A DNA stretch of 64,000 bases from Fen-1359 sp963710355 (GTDB lineage Bacteria > Planctomycetota > Phycisphaerae > Sedimentisphaerales > Anaerobacaceae): assembly GCA_963710355.1 (NCBI GenBank), contig CAVPZU010000003.1, positions 868,001 to 932,000 on the forward strand. Direction: 5' to 3'. The translations under genes were made by a program, and so were the position numbers. The notes under the pieces were generated by a model. It did not search any database. It was not told the DNA's origin and saw nothing but the letters and a program-made list of their open reading frames with translations. How positions within the stretch are numbered: position 1 is the stretch's first letter; each line of letters starts with the position of its first letter. Positions 18,013 through 27,968 of the stretch are shown piece by piece.

Positions 18013-19281
18013 ATGAAATTATCGTCAGTCAAAAGTGTCTTTCAGAAGTTCAGTTTCTTCAAGGACTATTCATCCCTTATCGTTCCTGCCCTTTTAGCGA
18101 TTATAGCAGCCCTGTTTTTTGTTCCTATGACGCTGATGCAGCGCAGTCTGGCAAACAGGATTGAAAAACAGAGCGTGGCAAAAGAAAAAATGATAGAATC
18201 CCTCCGCAATGTCCCCTCCGGCAAACAGTGGATGAAGCAGCGAGAGCGAGAGGTTTCTATTCGCGATGATGCCAACAATATCGCACAACTGGCAGAGCAG
18301 AGCAGTCAGCGTCAGCTGCTCAGTTATAGTGTTTTTCCGGCTCCAAAAGAGGTATCGCGGCAGATTTTTGAGCAGTTCGGCGGGCAATATCGCACCGCTA
18401 TAGGGGCTTGGGCATCTGACCTGCACGCACGCGAGTGTCCAACTCAGGCGGAACTGAGCAAAAGCCGTAACAGGGCTGCCGACGTTGATGCCTCTTCCGA
18501 ATCTGATATGCCGGAAACAGACAGGATTATCATTGACCACTTATGCAACCAGGTAGCGCAATCCGTAAATGTCTATTTTGACCCTGCAAATATAGCAGGT
18601 TACAAATTCTGGGATGGGTATCAGTATAGCAATGTGGAAAAGTCTGTTGGGGACTGCTGGTATTGGCAGATAGGTTACTGGATTATAGAAGATGTTTTCC
18701 AGACCGTCAAAGCCCTCAATGCCGGTTTGGCCAACGTTTTGACCGCACCGGTCAAAAGGATTGTGGATATAAGCTTTTCTTCTGATTCCGCATCGGATAC
18801 AGCCTCGCCGGCAGGAACATTTCTGCCCTTTGCGGCAGCTGACCAGACAGGAATGCCGCAATATGTTACTTCCCTTCGGGCGGACCCGATGCCGCCTTTG
18901 ACCGCCAGGGTTTCAAATAACCGCTTTGATGTAGTTCATTTCAGGCTTTCTGTTGTTGTCAGTGCAAAGGCTGTCCCGCAGTTCTTGCAGCAGCTGTGCA
19001 GCGGAAAAACCCATAGCTTCAGAGGTTTTCATAATGAATTGACCGAGGAAAAGATTTTTCATCATAATCAGATAACAATACTGGGAAGCGATTTCGAGGC
19101 CGTCAACCCGGAAGATGGCGGCAACAAGTTCTATCGGTATGGTTCGGATGGTGTGGTGCAATTAGTGCTGCGCTGCGAATATGTCTTTGATGAAAAAGGA
19201 TATGATGCGATAAAACCGCCTTCCGTGCGGAAAGACCTTGACAGCAGAATACAACAGTCTGCTTCGCAGCCGCAGCCTTGA
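18013..19281 (+). CDS. Single-pass membrane protein, PilO-like position
   Basis: A 422-residue protein not matched to a named family. A cytoplasmic stretch of ~25 residues is followed by a membrane helix (about 25-42), a coiled-coil-like stretch and a long periplasmic domain. A segment near 310-330 (VVHFRLSVVVSAKAVPQFLQ) resembles the beta-alpha ferredoxin-like fold of PilO/GspM. It lies 41 bases behind the PilM fusion, so a PilO-like role in an inner-membrane platform is proposed from position and topology only. Confidence 0.55.
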   Translation: MKLSSVKSVFQKFSFFKDYSSLIVPALLAIIAALFFVPMTLMQRSLANRIEKQSVAKEKMIESLRNVPSGKQWMKQREREVSIRDDANNIAQLAEQSSQRQLLSYSVFPAPKEVSRQIFEQFGGQYRTAIGAWASDLHARECPTQAELSKSRNRAADVDASSESDMPETDRIIIDHLCNQVAQSVNVYFDPANIAGYKFWDGYQYSNVEKSVGDCWYWQIGYWIIEDVFQTVKALNAGLANVLTAPVKRIVDISFSSDSASDTASPAGTFLPFAAADQTGMPQYVTSLRADPMPPLTARVSNNRFDVVHFRLSVVVSAKAVPQFLQQLCSGKTHSFRGFHNELTEEKIFHHNQITILGSDFEAVNPEDGGNKFYRYGSDGVVQLVLRCEYVFDEKGYDAIKPPSVRKDLDSRIQQSASQPQP

Positions 19282-19375
19282 CTGTTTGGCATAAAAAACA
19301 AAGATGGATAAATTGAAATATAACGCTGAAATAATTCGATAAATAAAGTTCAAAAGACAGAACAATGAAAACAAA

Positions 19376-21266
19376 GTGAGAACAAATATGGTCAGGAAAG
19401 AAGCAAGCTTTTTTGAGAAATATGTTGAAAAAATCGTCCTGCTTATTGTTTGCGTTATTTCTGTGTTTCTGTTCTTTTATTATGTTATTTTAGGCCCGTG
19501 CAAGGTGGCTGTTCGCGGTAAGAATTTAGGCCCGTCTCAGGTTGATGATTACCTTCTGAAAGAAGCTGAAAAAGTACGCGAGAAACTCAATGAAAAACCC
19601 CAGAAAGTTGCACTGCATCAGCCGGAGGTTGTGGATTTCACTAAAAAGATGGCGTCAGCAATTACTCTCGATGATAATTTATATCCATGGATACCTTCAT
19701 ACGTCCGGTCTTCAGGAGTCCAGTCCAAATATAATCTGCCGGAAATACCGCCAATCGAGCAGGTTCAGCTCGAATACATCAGGGCTGTCGCTTATGTGCC
19801 GCGGGTCGAAATCAATCAGGATAATCTCTATAGTCAGGCAGTTTCTGAAGCAAACGATATCGACCTTGTCACCGTTGAATTTAAGTTTGATATCGCAGCC
19901 CTGTATAAGAACTTTAATGGCACCTTCGCAGGCCCCAAGGTAAAAGAACAGTGGCAGGATAAAACCCTTGCTGAGCCTCTGTTTGCCGCTGTTCAGTTGC
20001 AGAGGCAGGAAATGCTGCCGGATGGCAGATGGAACCCTGATTGGCAGGATATCCCGAGAAGCAAAATTGATAATTACGGGCAGCTTCTCAATATAGTTGA
20101 GGATGTTGACAAACTTCCAACCGGCGGTATGCAGGTCAGACTTCTTCAGTATAAGGACAAGAGTGTTCAGAGAGACCTTCTTCAGCCCGATTGTTACAGA
20201 ATCGCGTCCCCAAAGGAAGAATGGTTTCCGCCCTCTTTGCATTCGAAGTACATAACAATTCTCGAAGATGAGCAGCGCAAACAAAAACGTGAAACGGCTG
20301 CGGCAGAACTCGAACGCAGAAGAACAAACCTGAACGTTCCGGGTACTGGCGGCCGCATCACAGATCCGAGAATTGCCGCCGCCACAATGACCACAACAAC
20401 GGAGAATACAGACTGCCTTTGAGCCGCTTTATAAGGAATTTGACAAGATTTTGATTACCGATACAACCGATTTGTCAAAAATGGCCGAACCTTTAACTGT
20501 CTGGGCTTTTGATGATACTGTTCAGCCGACAAAAACATACAGATACAGAATTCGTCTCGGCGTTTTCAACCCGATAGGAGGTACAGATAGGTTTGTTGAT
20601 AACAGCAATCCGCTGAAAAATAAGGTTATTTTGTGGACTGATTTTTCCGAACCGAAGCAGGTAGTGCAGATTCCGGCTAAATTGTACTTCTTTGCTCAGT
20701 CTATCGAAGAGATGAAAAAGAAGGTGACCGTTCTTGTAAGTCGTTACAGCCTCGGTCGCTGGTCCACCAAAGATTTTAAGGTCACTCCCGGCGAAGCAAT
20801 TGGCCAAAAGGTAGAGAAAAGCAGTTCTGGAGATGGAATCGATAATGTCGCCCTTGCATGGCAGTTCGGTGTTACGACGCCTCGAGAGATTGATTACTCA
20901 ACAGGCGCCGTCTTCCTCGATGTGGTTCAGATGACCGACTGGACGGGAGGCAGCAATCTGTATTCGCGTGTTTTCTTTGAAATGCTTTACAGCGATGACG
21001 GTTCAAAAATTCAACGTATGCCCATTGGCGACAAATTCTGGCCGGATGACCTGCGACAGGCTTATTATGCTGTTAAAGCCGGTGAAAATGCACCGAAGAA
21101 GCCTCTGCGTGCGTGGAGCGATGGCAAGGAGAGGGTAAAACAACAAATCCTCGACCAGAGGCAGAAGCAGCCCGCGACCAACATGCCGGGTTTGCCGCCC
21201 GGGATGACGCCCGAAATGTACGAGCAGATGATGATGAAGAGGGGCGGCGCCTACGCGGTAATCTAA
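19376..21266 (+). CDS. Single-pass membrane protein of the PilM operon, frame broken near 20410
   Basis: About 630 residues in two frames: membrane helix near residues 18-40 and a periplasmic domain to 20422, then a second open frame that can be read back through 20403 (FEPLYKEFDKILITDTTD). One extra base between about 20385 and 20420 links them. GTG 19376 and ATG 19388 are both possible starts. The second half has a beta-rich domain (KTYRYRIRLGVFNP) and a Met/Pro/Gly-rich end. No family recognised. It is the third gene after the PilM fusion and the partner protein. Confidence 0.55.
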
Positions 21267-21422
21267 AAACGTCTGACGTTAGATATATCGCCACTCCTAT
21301 TCTGCCATTCTGATTGTGCCGTGTGATTATATTTTCATCAAACCTGCTTACGGCAAAATTATTTGAGAGAGTCCAACCATAGACAACTGATTGTTGTTAA
21401 TTTATAATACCTGCTCCAATAT
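21267..21422. other. Spacer after the PilM operon
   Basis: Short AT-rich spacer ahead of the glycosidase remnant. No promoter or gene is seen. Confidence 0.4.
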
Positions 21423-21597
21423 CTAAATGCATCTCCCTGGCAAGTGATAGGACCGGCTGGGACAGTCACAATGGATTCTGCAAATCCCTGCGTCGGCGCA
21501 CATACGCCGGTAATACGAGCGCCCGGCAGCGGGGCAATAGCGGGAATCCGCCAGTATGGCTTGGCAATTGTAAAGGGTGAAAATTACACAGCCCGTG
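21423..21597 (+). pseudogene. Remnant resembling a GH51 alpha-L-arabinofuranosidase
   Basis: About 58 codons read like the N-terminal carbohydrate-binding part of GH51-type arabinofuranosidases: PWQVIGPAGTVTMDSANP, then VGAHTPVIRA and GIRQYGLAIVKG. The frame has no good start and runs into a structured hairpin at 21597, with nothing of the catalytic domain after it. It is therefore a fragment left by deletion or rearrangement. The family call rests on memory of these motifs. Confidence 0.5.
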
Positions 21598-21674
21598 TCT
21601 TGCTGTCGCCTGCTGCCTCGACTTGCGTCGAGAGACGCAGAGGCACGTAAGACGGCAGCGGGGGGCTTTTTTTT
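21597..21674 (+). terminator. Nested hairpin with T8 tail
   Basis: GTCTT/AAGAC, TGCCTC/GAGGCA and TGCGTC-GAGA-GACGCA nest inside one another (21597-21653) and are followed by GGCAGCGGGGGGC and eight Ts. It could work as a terminator. The AAGACGGCAGCGGGGG word resembles the arm of the long hairpin repeat at 35541. Confidence 0.5.
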
Positions 21675-21697
21675 AACTTAGAACTAAAAACTCAAAA

Positions 21698-22363
21698 CTA
21701 TTGACGTTCGCCTTCGACTTTGTGCGGCAGTTTTTCGAGAGGGCAGCCTGCACATCTCGCAACAGGCCGGCAAAATTCCTTGCCGCAGCGGACAAGCAGG
21801 GCGTGATACTCATTAAACGTTTGAACATCCTCGTCAAGATTATCCGCAAAAAGCCGCTGAAGCTCGGCATAGTCAAAAGGCGGCTCAATCAGATTGTGCC
21901 GAGCGGCAATCCGGGCGGTGTATGCATCCACAACAAAGACAGGCCGCCCGAATGCATAAAGCAAAATCGAATCTGCCGTTTCCGGCCCGATGCCGCTAAC
22001 CGACAAAAGTTCCTCTCTTAATCGGCTTGTTGCGACAGCCTCGATGTTTTCGAGTTTGCCATCATAATTATCGAAAAGCCAGTTGAGCAGATTTTTCAGC
22101 CTCTTTGCCTTGATATTGAAGTAACCTGCCGGCCTGATTAGTTCCGCGAGTCTTGCAATATTTATCCGATGCAGCTTTTCCGGTTCAAGGCAGCCGGCAG
22201 CCTTCAAATTCGCAATCGCCTTTTCGACATTTGTCCAGTTTGTATTCTGTGTAAGAATTGCTCCGACAATTATTTCGAATTGCCCTTCCCCCGGCCACCA
22301 GTGCTGTGGGCCAAATCTCTTCAGCAGGCAGGCGTAAATTTCAGTTAAGCTTTCTCTAATCAT
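21698..22363 (-). CDS. Endonuclease III domain protein (HhH-GPD)
   Basis: A 221-residue DNA glycosylase-like protein with a helix-hairpin-helix (SVSGIGPETADSIL), the conserved aspartate in FVVDAYTARI and an iron-sulphur cysteine cluster at the end (CGKEFCRPVARCAGC). The lysine that bifunctional endonuclease III uses (in GRKTA) is Glu here (GPETA), so it is probably a monofunctional glycosylase or a related subfamily. ATG 22363 is chosen over 22408, which would add 15 residues. Confidence 0.8.
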   Translation of the reverse strand: MIRESLTEIYACLLKRFGPQHWWPGEGQFEIIVGAILTQNTNWTNVEKAIANLKAAGCLEPEKLHRINIARLAELIRPAGYFNIKAKRLKNLLNWLFDNYDGKLENIEAVATSRLREELLSVSGIGPETADSILLYAFGRPVFVVDAYTARIAARHNLIEPPFDYAELQRLFADNLDEDVQTFNEYHALLVRCGKEFCRPVARCAGCPLEKLPHKVEGERQ

Positions 22364-22590
22364 AATAAGTAGTGAGCCTGTCGAACTAAAAACCAGCCGG
22401 CTCGCCAATACCGCTGTTCCTTTGAGCAGGTTTTTTCCGATAATACCTTAATTACTTTACTGGTTCGGCTATTGTAATTGATGATTGCGTAAAGTAAACT
22501 TTGCGAAAACGAAAATTATTAAAAAATACTGCAAAGCGTCGCTTGAAATAATTGCAGGGATGAAGGTGTTATTTTGAAACGATTACAGTG

Positions 22591-23521
22591 ATGGCAAAAG
22601 CCAATGGTGTAAAAAAGAAACGCAGCTACGGCATAAATCAGACTGCTTAACTTCTCGAAAAATTCATATCTTGAGCGGACCAGCCGACCGATTTACGCTG
22701 CTGTATTTCTGCTGCCATTTATCGTTTTTTATGAAGTAGGCACAATTCTTATCAACACCGATGTACTCAGGCAGTCGCAGATTCGAGTCGTTGCGTTTGT
22801 CTGGCTGCAAAATTTTTTGGAGTATCTCGGTTTTGCAAGCAAGTTTGCCTGGATGGCGCCGCCGCTGGCAGTCCTGATTATCCTGCTCTCGCTCCAGACT
22901 GTTTCCCGCAAAAGCTGGAAGCTTCTCCCCGCAGACCTGTGGAAAATGGCTGTCGAATCCATCCTGCTGGCTGTGCCGCTGCTTCTCTTTAGTATGGTTC
23001 TGATAAGTTCTCCCCGCCAGCCCGCTGCACCTGATGCTGTGGGCAGCAATATAAAGTGTCAGTTTCAGCTCGATGGAAAAATTACACCCTGTTCCGCCGG
23101 GCGTATAAATTCGCCTTACAGCCCTCCGGAAGACACCGGCGCCGCCCAGCCTCAGTCGGGCGCCCTGGCGAACATTGTCACTGGTATCGGAGCCGGCATT
23201 TATGAGGAGCTGATATTTAGGCTGATTTTGATTAGCGTTCTTATGATTGTCCTCTACGACATCTGCGGGTTTTCTCATGGCAACGCAATAATTCTCGCTG
23301 TTGTTTTTTCAGCCGCCCTCTTTTCCGCTCATCATCATATTGACTTTTGGTCGGGCAGGCACACCGAGGCTTTTGAGCTGACGCGTTTTTTGTTTCGGAC
23401 AATTGCAGGCGTTTATTTCGCCGCTCTTTTTTCCGTCCGCGGTTTTGGAATTACCGCCGGCACGCACGCCTTTTATGACATCATTGCCGTTTTCATAAAC
23501 GCATACATTGGCAGGGGTTAA
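22591..23521 (+). CDS. CPBP (CAAX/Abi) intramembrane protease, frameshift near 22648
   Basis: A multi-pass metalloprotease of the CPBP family. The catalytic motifs are in order: EELIFR, then FSAHHH, then HAFYD near the end. The frame that holds them is open from about 22637 and encodes a plausible N-terminus (YLERTSRPIY, FLLPFIVFYEVG) but has no start codon before TTG 22817, which would cut off a helix. Skipping one T at 22648 joins it to ATG 22591 (MAKANGVKKKRSYG), giving about 309 residues. The substrate is unknown. Confidence 0.7.
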
Positions 23522-23726
23522 AAAATATTTAAAATCCGGCCAATTTGCAAAAAATTTTTCGTTAAATTTCGCCGCCGTTACTCTTTTGATTTTCGCCTCT
23601 TGTGAAATTTGCGTCCTATAAGGCAGACAAACCGCATTATCAATACTGGTATTACGCTTGAACAGAACTCGCCTTTTTAATATAATGATTTTGAACTTGA
23701 TTGTTCTTTTTTCATTGAGGTTTCCT

Positions 23727-24272
23727 ATGGAATCACCACAGGTCAACGTAGCGATTGACGGTTTGACTTTCAGTCTCTTTCAGAGACCGCTGCATCCGGA
23801 ACTTTTCAACATCTACGCTCAGCGCGACCTGAAAACTGAAAAATACCAGGCCCTTATATGGATTACCGGCTGCACTCACGTCGCCAGCGTCTTTACCGGC
23901 GATGCCTGCTTAAGCGAGGTTATCAGCATTCCCAATCAGCTTCTGCCCGTGCGCGGCCTGATTGAGCGTTTTCAGTTCAAAGGCCCGAAAACCCACAAAT
24001 GCACCTTGAGCAAAGGCGTAAGCTATATGACCGACTTTCAGGTCGAAAAAATGTCGGCAAGTCTCTATATGCAGAGTCAGGCGGACCTCGAACGTTTCGC
24101 AAGAACAAGAGGCGTCCTCGTCAAATTTCCGGAACTCGAAAGCGCCGGCCTTCAGCCTTTCTGCTATGTCGATTTCGAGGCCAAGCCGAACGAGCTGCAC
24201 ATCCACACCTTCGCCGCCTACCCCGAACAGGTGACCATAATCAAAACCCAGTCCCTCTTCGACTTCCACTAA
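23727..24272 (+). CDS. DUF2617-like protein
   Basis: A 181-residue soluble protein that resembles DUF2617 (VAIDGLTFSLFQRPLHPELF at the start, then a beta-rich body with YQALIWITGCTH). ATG 23727 has GAGG upstream; the longer frame from 23658 would add a hydrophobic 23-residue leader without support. Function unknown. It stands alone between the CPBP protease and the restriction gene. Confidence 0.6.
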   Translation: MESPQVNVAIDGLTFSLFQRPLHPELFNIYAQRDLKTEKYQALIWITGCTHVASVFTGDACLSEVISIPNQLLPVRGLIERFQFKGPKTHKCTLSKGVSYMTDFQVEKMSASLYMQSQADLERFARTRGVLVKFPELESAGLQPFCYVDFEAKPNELHIHTFAAYPEQVTIIKTQSLFDFH

Positions 24273-24439
24273 TCCTTTTTCGCGCGTATTGCATAGTGCG
24301 TAATGCGGATTTCGTATCCCTAACCTGAGCTCAAGCATCTAGTTGCAACCAGCTTTTTCCTTCAAAACTATTTGCTTTATAGGGGGATGGTTTGTAGAAT
24401 TCAAACAGTTTTCAATGCAGGAGCGTAGGAAAAACAAAA

Positions 24440-27355
24440 ATGGCGGCGCCAAAGGAAATTGTGCATCTTATCGAGACCTTTGAACGGAATCTGGATAGTT
24501 ATAAAGGTCCGCATTACAACGAGGCACAGCTTCGCCGTGAATTTATCGACCCTTTCTTTGAAGCCCTCGGCTGGGACATAGAAAATAAGCAAGGCTTCGC
24601 CCCAGCATACAGAGAAGTTATAAATGAAGATGCTATTAAGGTTGGTGCTGCCACAAAGGCGCCCGATTACTCTTTCCGCATCGGCGGTGTGCGAAAATTC
24701 TTTGTCGAGGCCAAAAAACCTGCTGTCGACATAAAAAATGACCCTGAACCCGCTTACCAGCTTTGCCGTTATGCCTGGTCTGCTAAACTACTACTTTCAA
24801 TCCTTACCGACTTCGAGGAATTCGCAGTTTATGACTGCCAATTTCGACCAGAACAATCCGACAAGGCTTCTTCAGGCAGAATTATGCTCTTAACTTACAA
24901 GGACTATCCCGATAACTGGGACAAAATCACAGAAATATTCAGCAAAGACGCCATCCTCAAAGGTTCTTTTGATAAATTCATCACCTCGACAAAAACAAAA
25001 AAAGGGACAACTACCGTCGATATCGAATTCCTCAAAGAAATCGAAAAATGGCGGGATATGCTTGCAAAGAATATCGCCCTGAGGAACAGAAAATTAGAAA
25101 TTCCGGAAATCAATTTTGCCGTCCAGCGAATCATCGACCGCATAATTTTCCTGAGAATGTGCGAAGACCGAGGCATCGAACCTTACCGTCAGCTCCAGAC
25201 AATCAGCACCGGCAGCTCAACCTACTCGAGACTTTGCGAACTTTTCGAGAAAGCTGATACCAAATATAATTCAGGACTCTTTCATTTTCGCAAAGAAGCG
25301 GGGTATAACGAGCCGCCCGATGAGCTTACTCCCAATATAGTTCTCGATGATGTGCCCTTAAAATGGATTCTTCACACCCTTTACTATCCGCAGTGCCCTT
25401 ATGAATTTTATGTATTCCCTCCTGAAATTCTCGGCAACGTCTATGAACAGTTCCTCGGAAAGGTTATCCGCCTAACGCTGGCTCACAAAGTCAAAATCGA
25501 GGAAAAACCAGAAGTCAAAAAGGCAGGCGGCGTCTATTACACCCCCTCATACATCGTTGACTACATCGTAAAAAACACCGTCGGCAAACTTATCGAGGGC
25601 AAAACTCCTAAACAAATCGAATCAATAAAAATCCTCGACCCCGCCTGCGGCTCAGGCTCTTTTCTCCTCTCTGCCTATACTTGCCTGTTAAACTACATCC
25701 GCGACTGGTATGTCCAGAATAGTCCCGAAAAATACCCAAAGCAAATTTATCAACTCAGGGCAGGCCATTACTTTCTTACTATCGCTGAAAAGAAAAAAAT
25801 CCTTCTCAATAATATCTTCGGCGTCGATATCGACACGCAGGCCGTCGAAGTGACCAAGTTAAGTCTTTTGTTAAAAACCCTCGAAAATGAAAATCAGGAT
25901 ACCCTCAGTCTTTTCCGCGAAAGAGCCTTGCCCGACCTCGCCAATAATATAAAATGCGGCAATTCCCTTATCGGCCCAGACTTCTACGACAATCTCGAAC
26001 CCGACAAGATTAATGACGAACTCCGTCAAAAAATTAACGCCTTCGACTGGCAAAAAGAATTTCCCCAAATCTTCTCCCGAAAATCCCCCGGCTTCGACGC
26101 AGTAATAAGTAATCCACCTTGGGTTGATATAAAAGGAATGGATCCCCAGCTCGTCGACTTTTATTTCGTGTCTTACTCTACTACTCAAAATCGCATGAAT
26201 ATTTATGCTACTTTTCTTCAAAAAGCCATAGAATTGCTCCGACCAAAAGGCCTATTGGGTTTTATCACCCCAAACTCATATCTTACCCAGAGTTCTTATA
26301 AGAATCTGCGTCAATTTATTCTACATCATAGTTCGCCTTTGAACATTGTTCGAATGCCTGATGCTGTCTTTCCTAACGTTAAAGCCGAAAGCGTAATTGG
26401 TATTTTTATTAAATCCAAAAATGAGAAGTGTTCTCTCCTTGTATATCCTCCCCATGCACATATCTCTTCTATTTCAGAGGACGACGCGATCATCATCAAG
26501 ACTGTAAACCCTCGATTGTGGGGAAAATCCGTCGATTTTATATTTAACATTTTTACCGGTAATGACGAACAAAATATACTGAAAAAGCTCTTATCAGGAA
26601 AATCCCAATTATCTGACATCTGTGATTTTTGTTTAGGCTTAACCCCTTATGACAAACACAAAGGACACACACGAGAACAGATCGAGAATAAAGTTTTTCA
26701 CGCCCGCTCAAAAAAAGACGAATCCTTTAAGCCACTTTTATCAGGTGCTGGAATTACGCGCTATTCTGTTGAATGGGACGGTGCTCAATGGATCAAATAT
26801 GGAAATTGGCTAGGGGCACCAAGACAACCAAGGTTCTTTCGAAACTCCCGAATTCTTATTAGACAAATCATTAGCGGTGATCCCTTGAGGATTTATTGCG
26901 GTTGTACCAAACAAGAACTTTATAATACTCAAATTGCATTCAATATTCTGTTAAAACAAGGCATGTCTATTTCTCTCAAATATATCCTCGGGATTTTGAA
27001 TTCAAAATTAATAACCTTTTACCATCGATATCTCTTTCTGGACCAATCAAAGAAAACTTTTCAAAAAATTTTGATCCAAGATGCTAAGAAATTCCCGATT
27101 TATATGCCGGACTTCGGAAATCCAGTCGACAAATCCAAGCACGATAAAATGGTCAAACTTGTTGAGAGGATGTTGGATTTGTATAAAAAATTAAATGCTG
27201 CAAAAATCCCCGACCAGAAGGTTCGCATCCAGCGGCAGATTGACTCTACCGACCGCCAAATCGACCGCCTCGTCTATGACCTTTACGGCCTGGCCGATGA
27301 AGAAATCGCAATAGTGGAAGCGGAAAAGGTTGTAAATGCGAAACGTAAATGTTGA
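24440..27355 (+). CDS. Type IIG restriction-modification enzyme (Eco57I-type)
   Basis: A single 971-residue chain with nuclease and adenine methyltransferase. The PD-ExK nuclease is at the N-terminus (PD 75-76, EAK 90-92 in a type I R-like fold). A helical linker follows, then the methylase: YYTPSYIVDYIV, DPACGSGSF (about 401-409) and NPPW (about 558-561). The target-recognition part (about 650-900) looks richer in A and T than the rest and ends in a coiled tail. It would cut and methylate DNA without separate subunits. Transfer is likely because no other R-M gene is nearby and the composition changes within the gene. Confidence 0.85.
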   Translation: MAAPKEIVHLIETFERNLDSYKGPHYNEAQLRREFIDPFFEALGWDIENKQGFAPAYREVINEDAIKVGAATKAPDYSFRIGGVRKFFVEAKKPAVDIKNDPEPAYQLCRYAWSAKLLLSILTDFEEFAVYDCQFRPEQSDKASSGRIMLLTYKDYPDNWDKITEIFSKDAILKGSFDKFITSTKTKKGTTTVDIEFLKEIEKWRDMLAKNIALRNRKLEIPEINFAVQRIIDRIIFLRMCEDRGIEPYRQLQTISTGSSTYSRLCELFEKADTKYNSGLFHFRKEAGYNEPPDELTPNIVLDDVPLKWILHTLYYPQCPYEFYVFPPEILGNVYEQFLGKVIRLTLAHKVKIEEKPEVKKAGGVYYTPSYIVDYIVKNTVGKLIEGKTPKQIESIKILDPACGSGSFLLSAYTCLLNYIRDWYVQNSPEKYPKQIYQLRAGHYFLTIAEKKKILLNNIFGVDIDTQAVEVTKLSLLLKTLENENQDTLSLFRERALPDLANNIKCGNSLIGPDFYDNLEPDKINDELRQKINAFDWQKEFPQIFSRKSPGFDAVISNPPWVDIKGMDPQLVDFYFVSYSTTQNRMNIYATFLQKAIELLRPKGLLGFITPNSYLTQSSYKNLRQFILHHSSPLNIVRMPDAVFPNVKAESVIGIFIKSKNEKCSLLVYPPHAHISSISEDDAIIIKTVNPRLWGKSVDFIFNIFTGNDEQNILKKLLSGKSQLSDICDFCLGLTPYDKHKGHTREQIENKVFHARSKKDESFKPLLSGAGITRYSVEWDGAQWIKYGNWLGAPRQPRFFRNSRILIRQIISGDPLRIYCGCTKQELYNTQIAFNILLKQGMSISLKYILGILNSKLITFYHRYLFLDQSKKTFQKILIQDAKKFPIYMPDFGNPVDKSKHDKMVKLVERMLDLYKKLNAAKIPDQKVRIQRQIDSTDRQIDRLVYDLYGLADEEIAIVEAEKVVNAKRKC

Positions 27356-27707
27356 TATTCGGCAACATTTACGCAATCACTTTGCCGTAAAACCATTATA
27401 GAGAATTAGCCGCAAAAACCCATTTTTTATGTTGATTTTTTGCAACAGACTCATCCTTTCGGCACAAAATACGCATCTTAAAACAAAGGAACAATCTGCA
27501 GGATTGATATTATCGGCACCATTAAGTTCATTCTATTGATAGTCTGATAATAAAACCAGCAACAAACTGATTTTTTAACATTTAGGTATGAATTTTGCAT
27601 AATACTGACTATTAAGCAGCAGTCTGGCTTTGGAGGATGTGTTGCAGTAAAACTTGTGGTGAGTTTGTCGAACCATCTCGGAACATCTCGGTAGAGGAGT
27701 GAGGGTG
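27356..27707. other. Intergenic region after the R-M gene
   Basis: AT-rich, with a short direct repeat (CATCTCGGAA, ATCTCGG) at about 27674-27692. No convincing gene or consensus promoter is seen. Confidence 0.4.
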
Positions 27708-27968
27708 ATGGACAAGGCGGCTTTTGAAAACAAATTAAGGGAATTGGCCAGCGAATTTGGGGCCTTTGAATCCCGTTATGAAGGGCTGGCCAATGCGACA
27801 CAAGAGCAAAAAACGAATCCCGATATGCCGGGGAAGGAAAACTTCGATGCCCTCGAAGACTCCCTCGATTTCCTGAAGGTCTGTGTCAAGTATATGCGTT
27901 TCGACCTTGACGCCACCCACAGGGAAAACCAGTACCTTCGTAAATTACTCGAAGACCTTAACGGCTAA
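27708..27968 (+). CDS. Small acidic helical protein
   Basis: An 86-residue protein, mostly charged helix (ENKLRELASEFGAFE ... ENQYLRKLLEDLNG), likely a coiled coil. ATG 27708 follows a GAGGAGTGAGGG ribosome-binding region. Its stop overlaps the stop of the convergent secreted-protein gene by four bases. No family recognised. It might regulate or accompany the R-M gene, but 350 bases separate them. Confidence 0.55.
   Translation: MDKAAFENKLRELASEFGAFESRYEGLANATQEQKTNPDMPGKENFDALEDSLDFLKVCVKYMRFDLDATHRENQYLRKLLEDLNG

Noticed and set aside
22664..23278. 204-codon open frame opposite the CPBP protease
   Set aside because: It lies wholly antisense to the protease; its product is rich in His, Asn and Gln with no domain.
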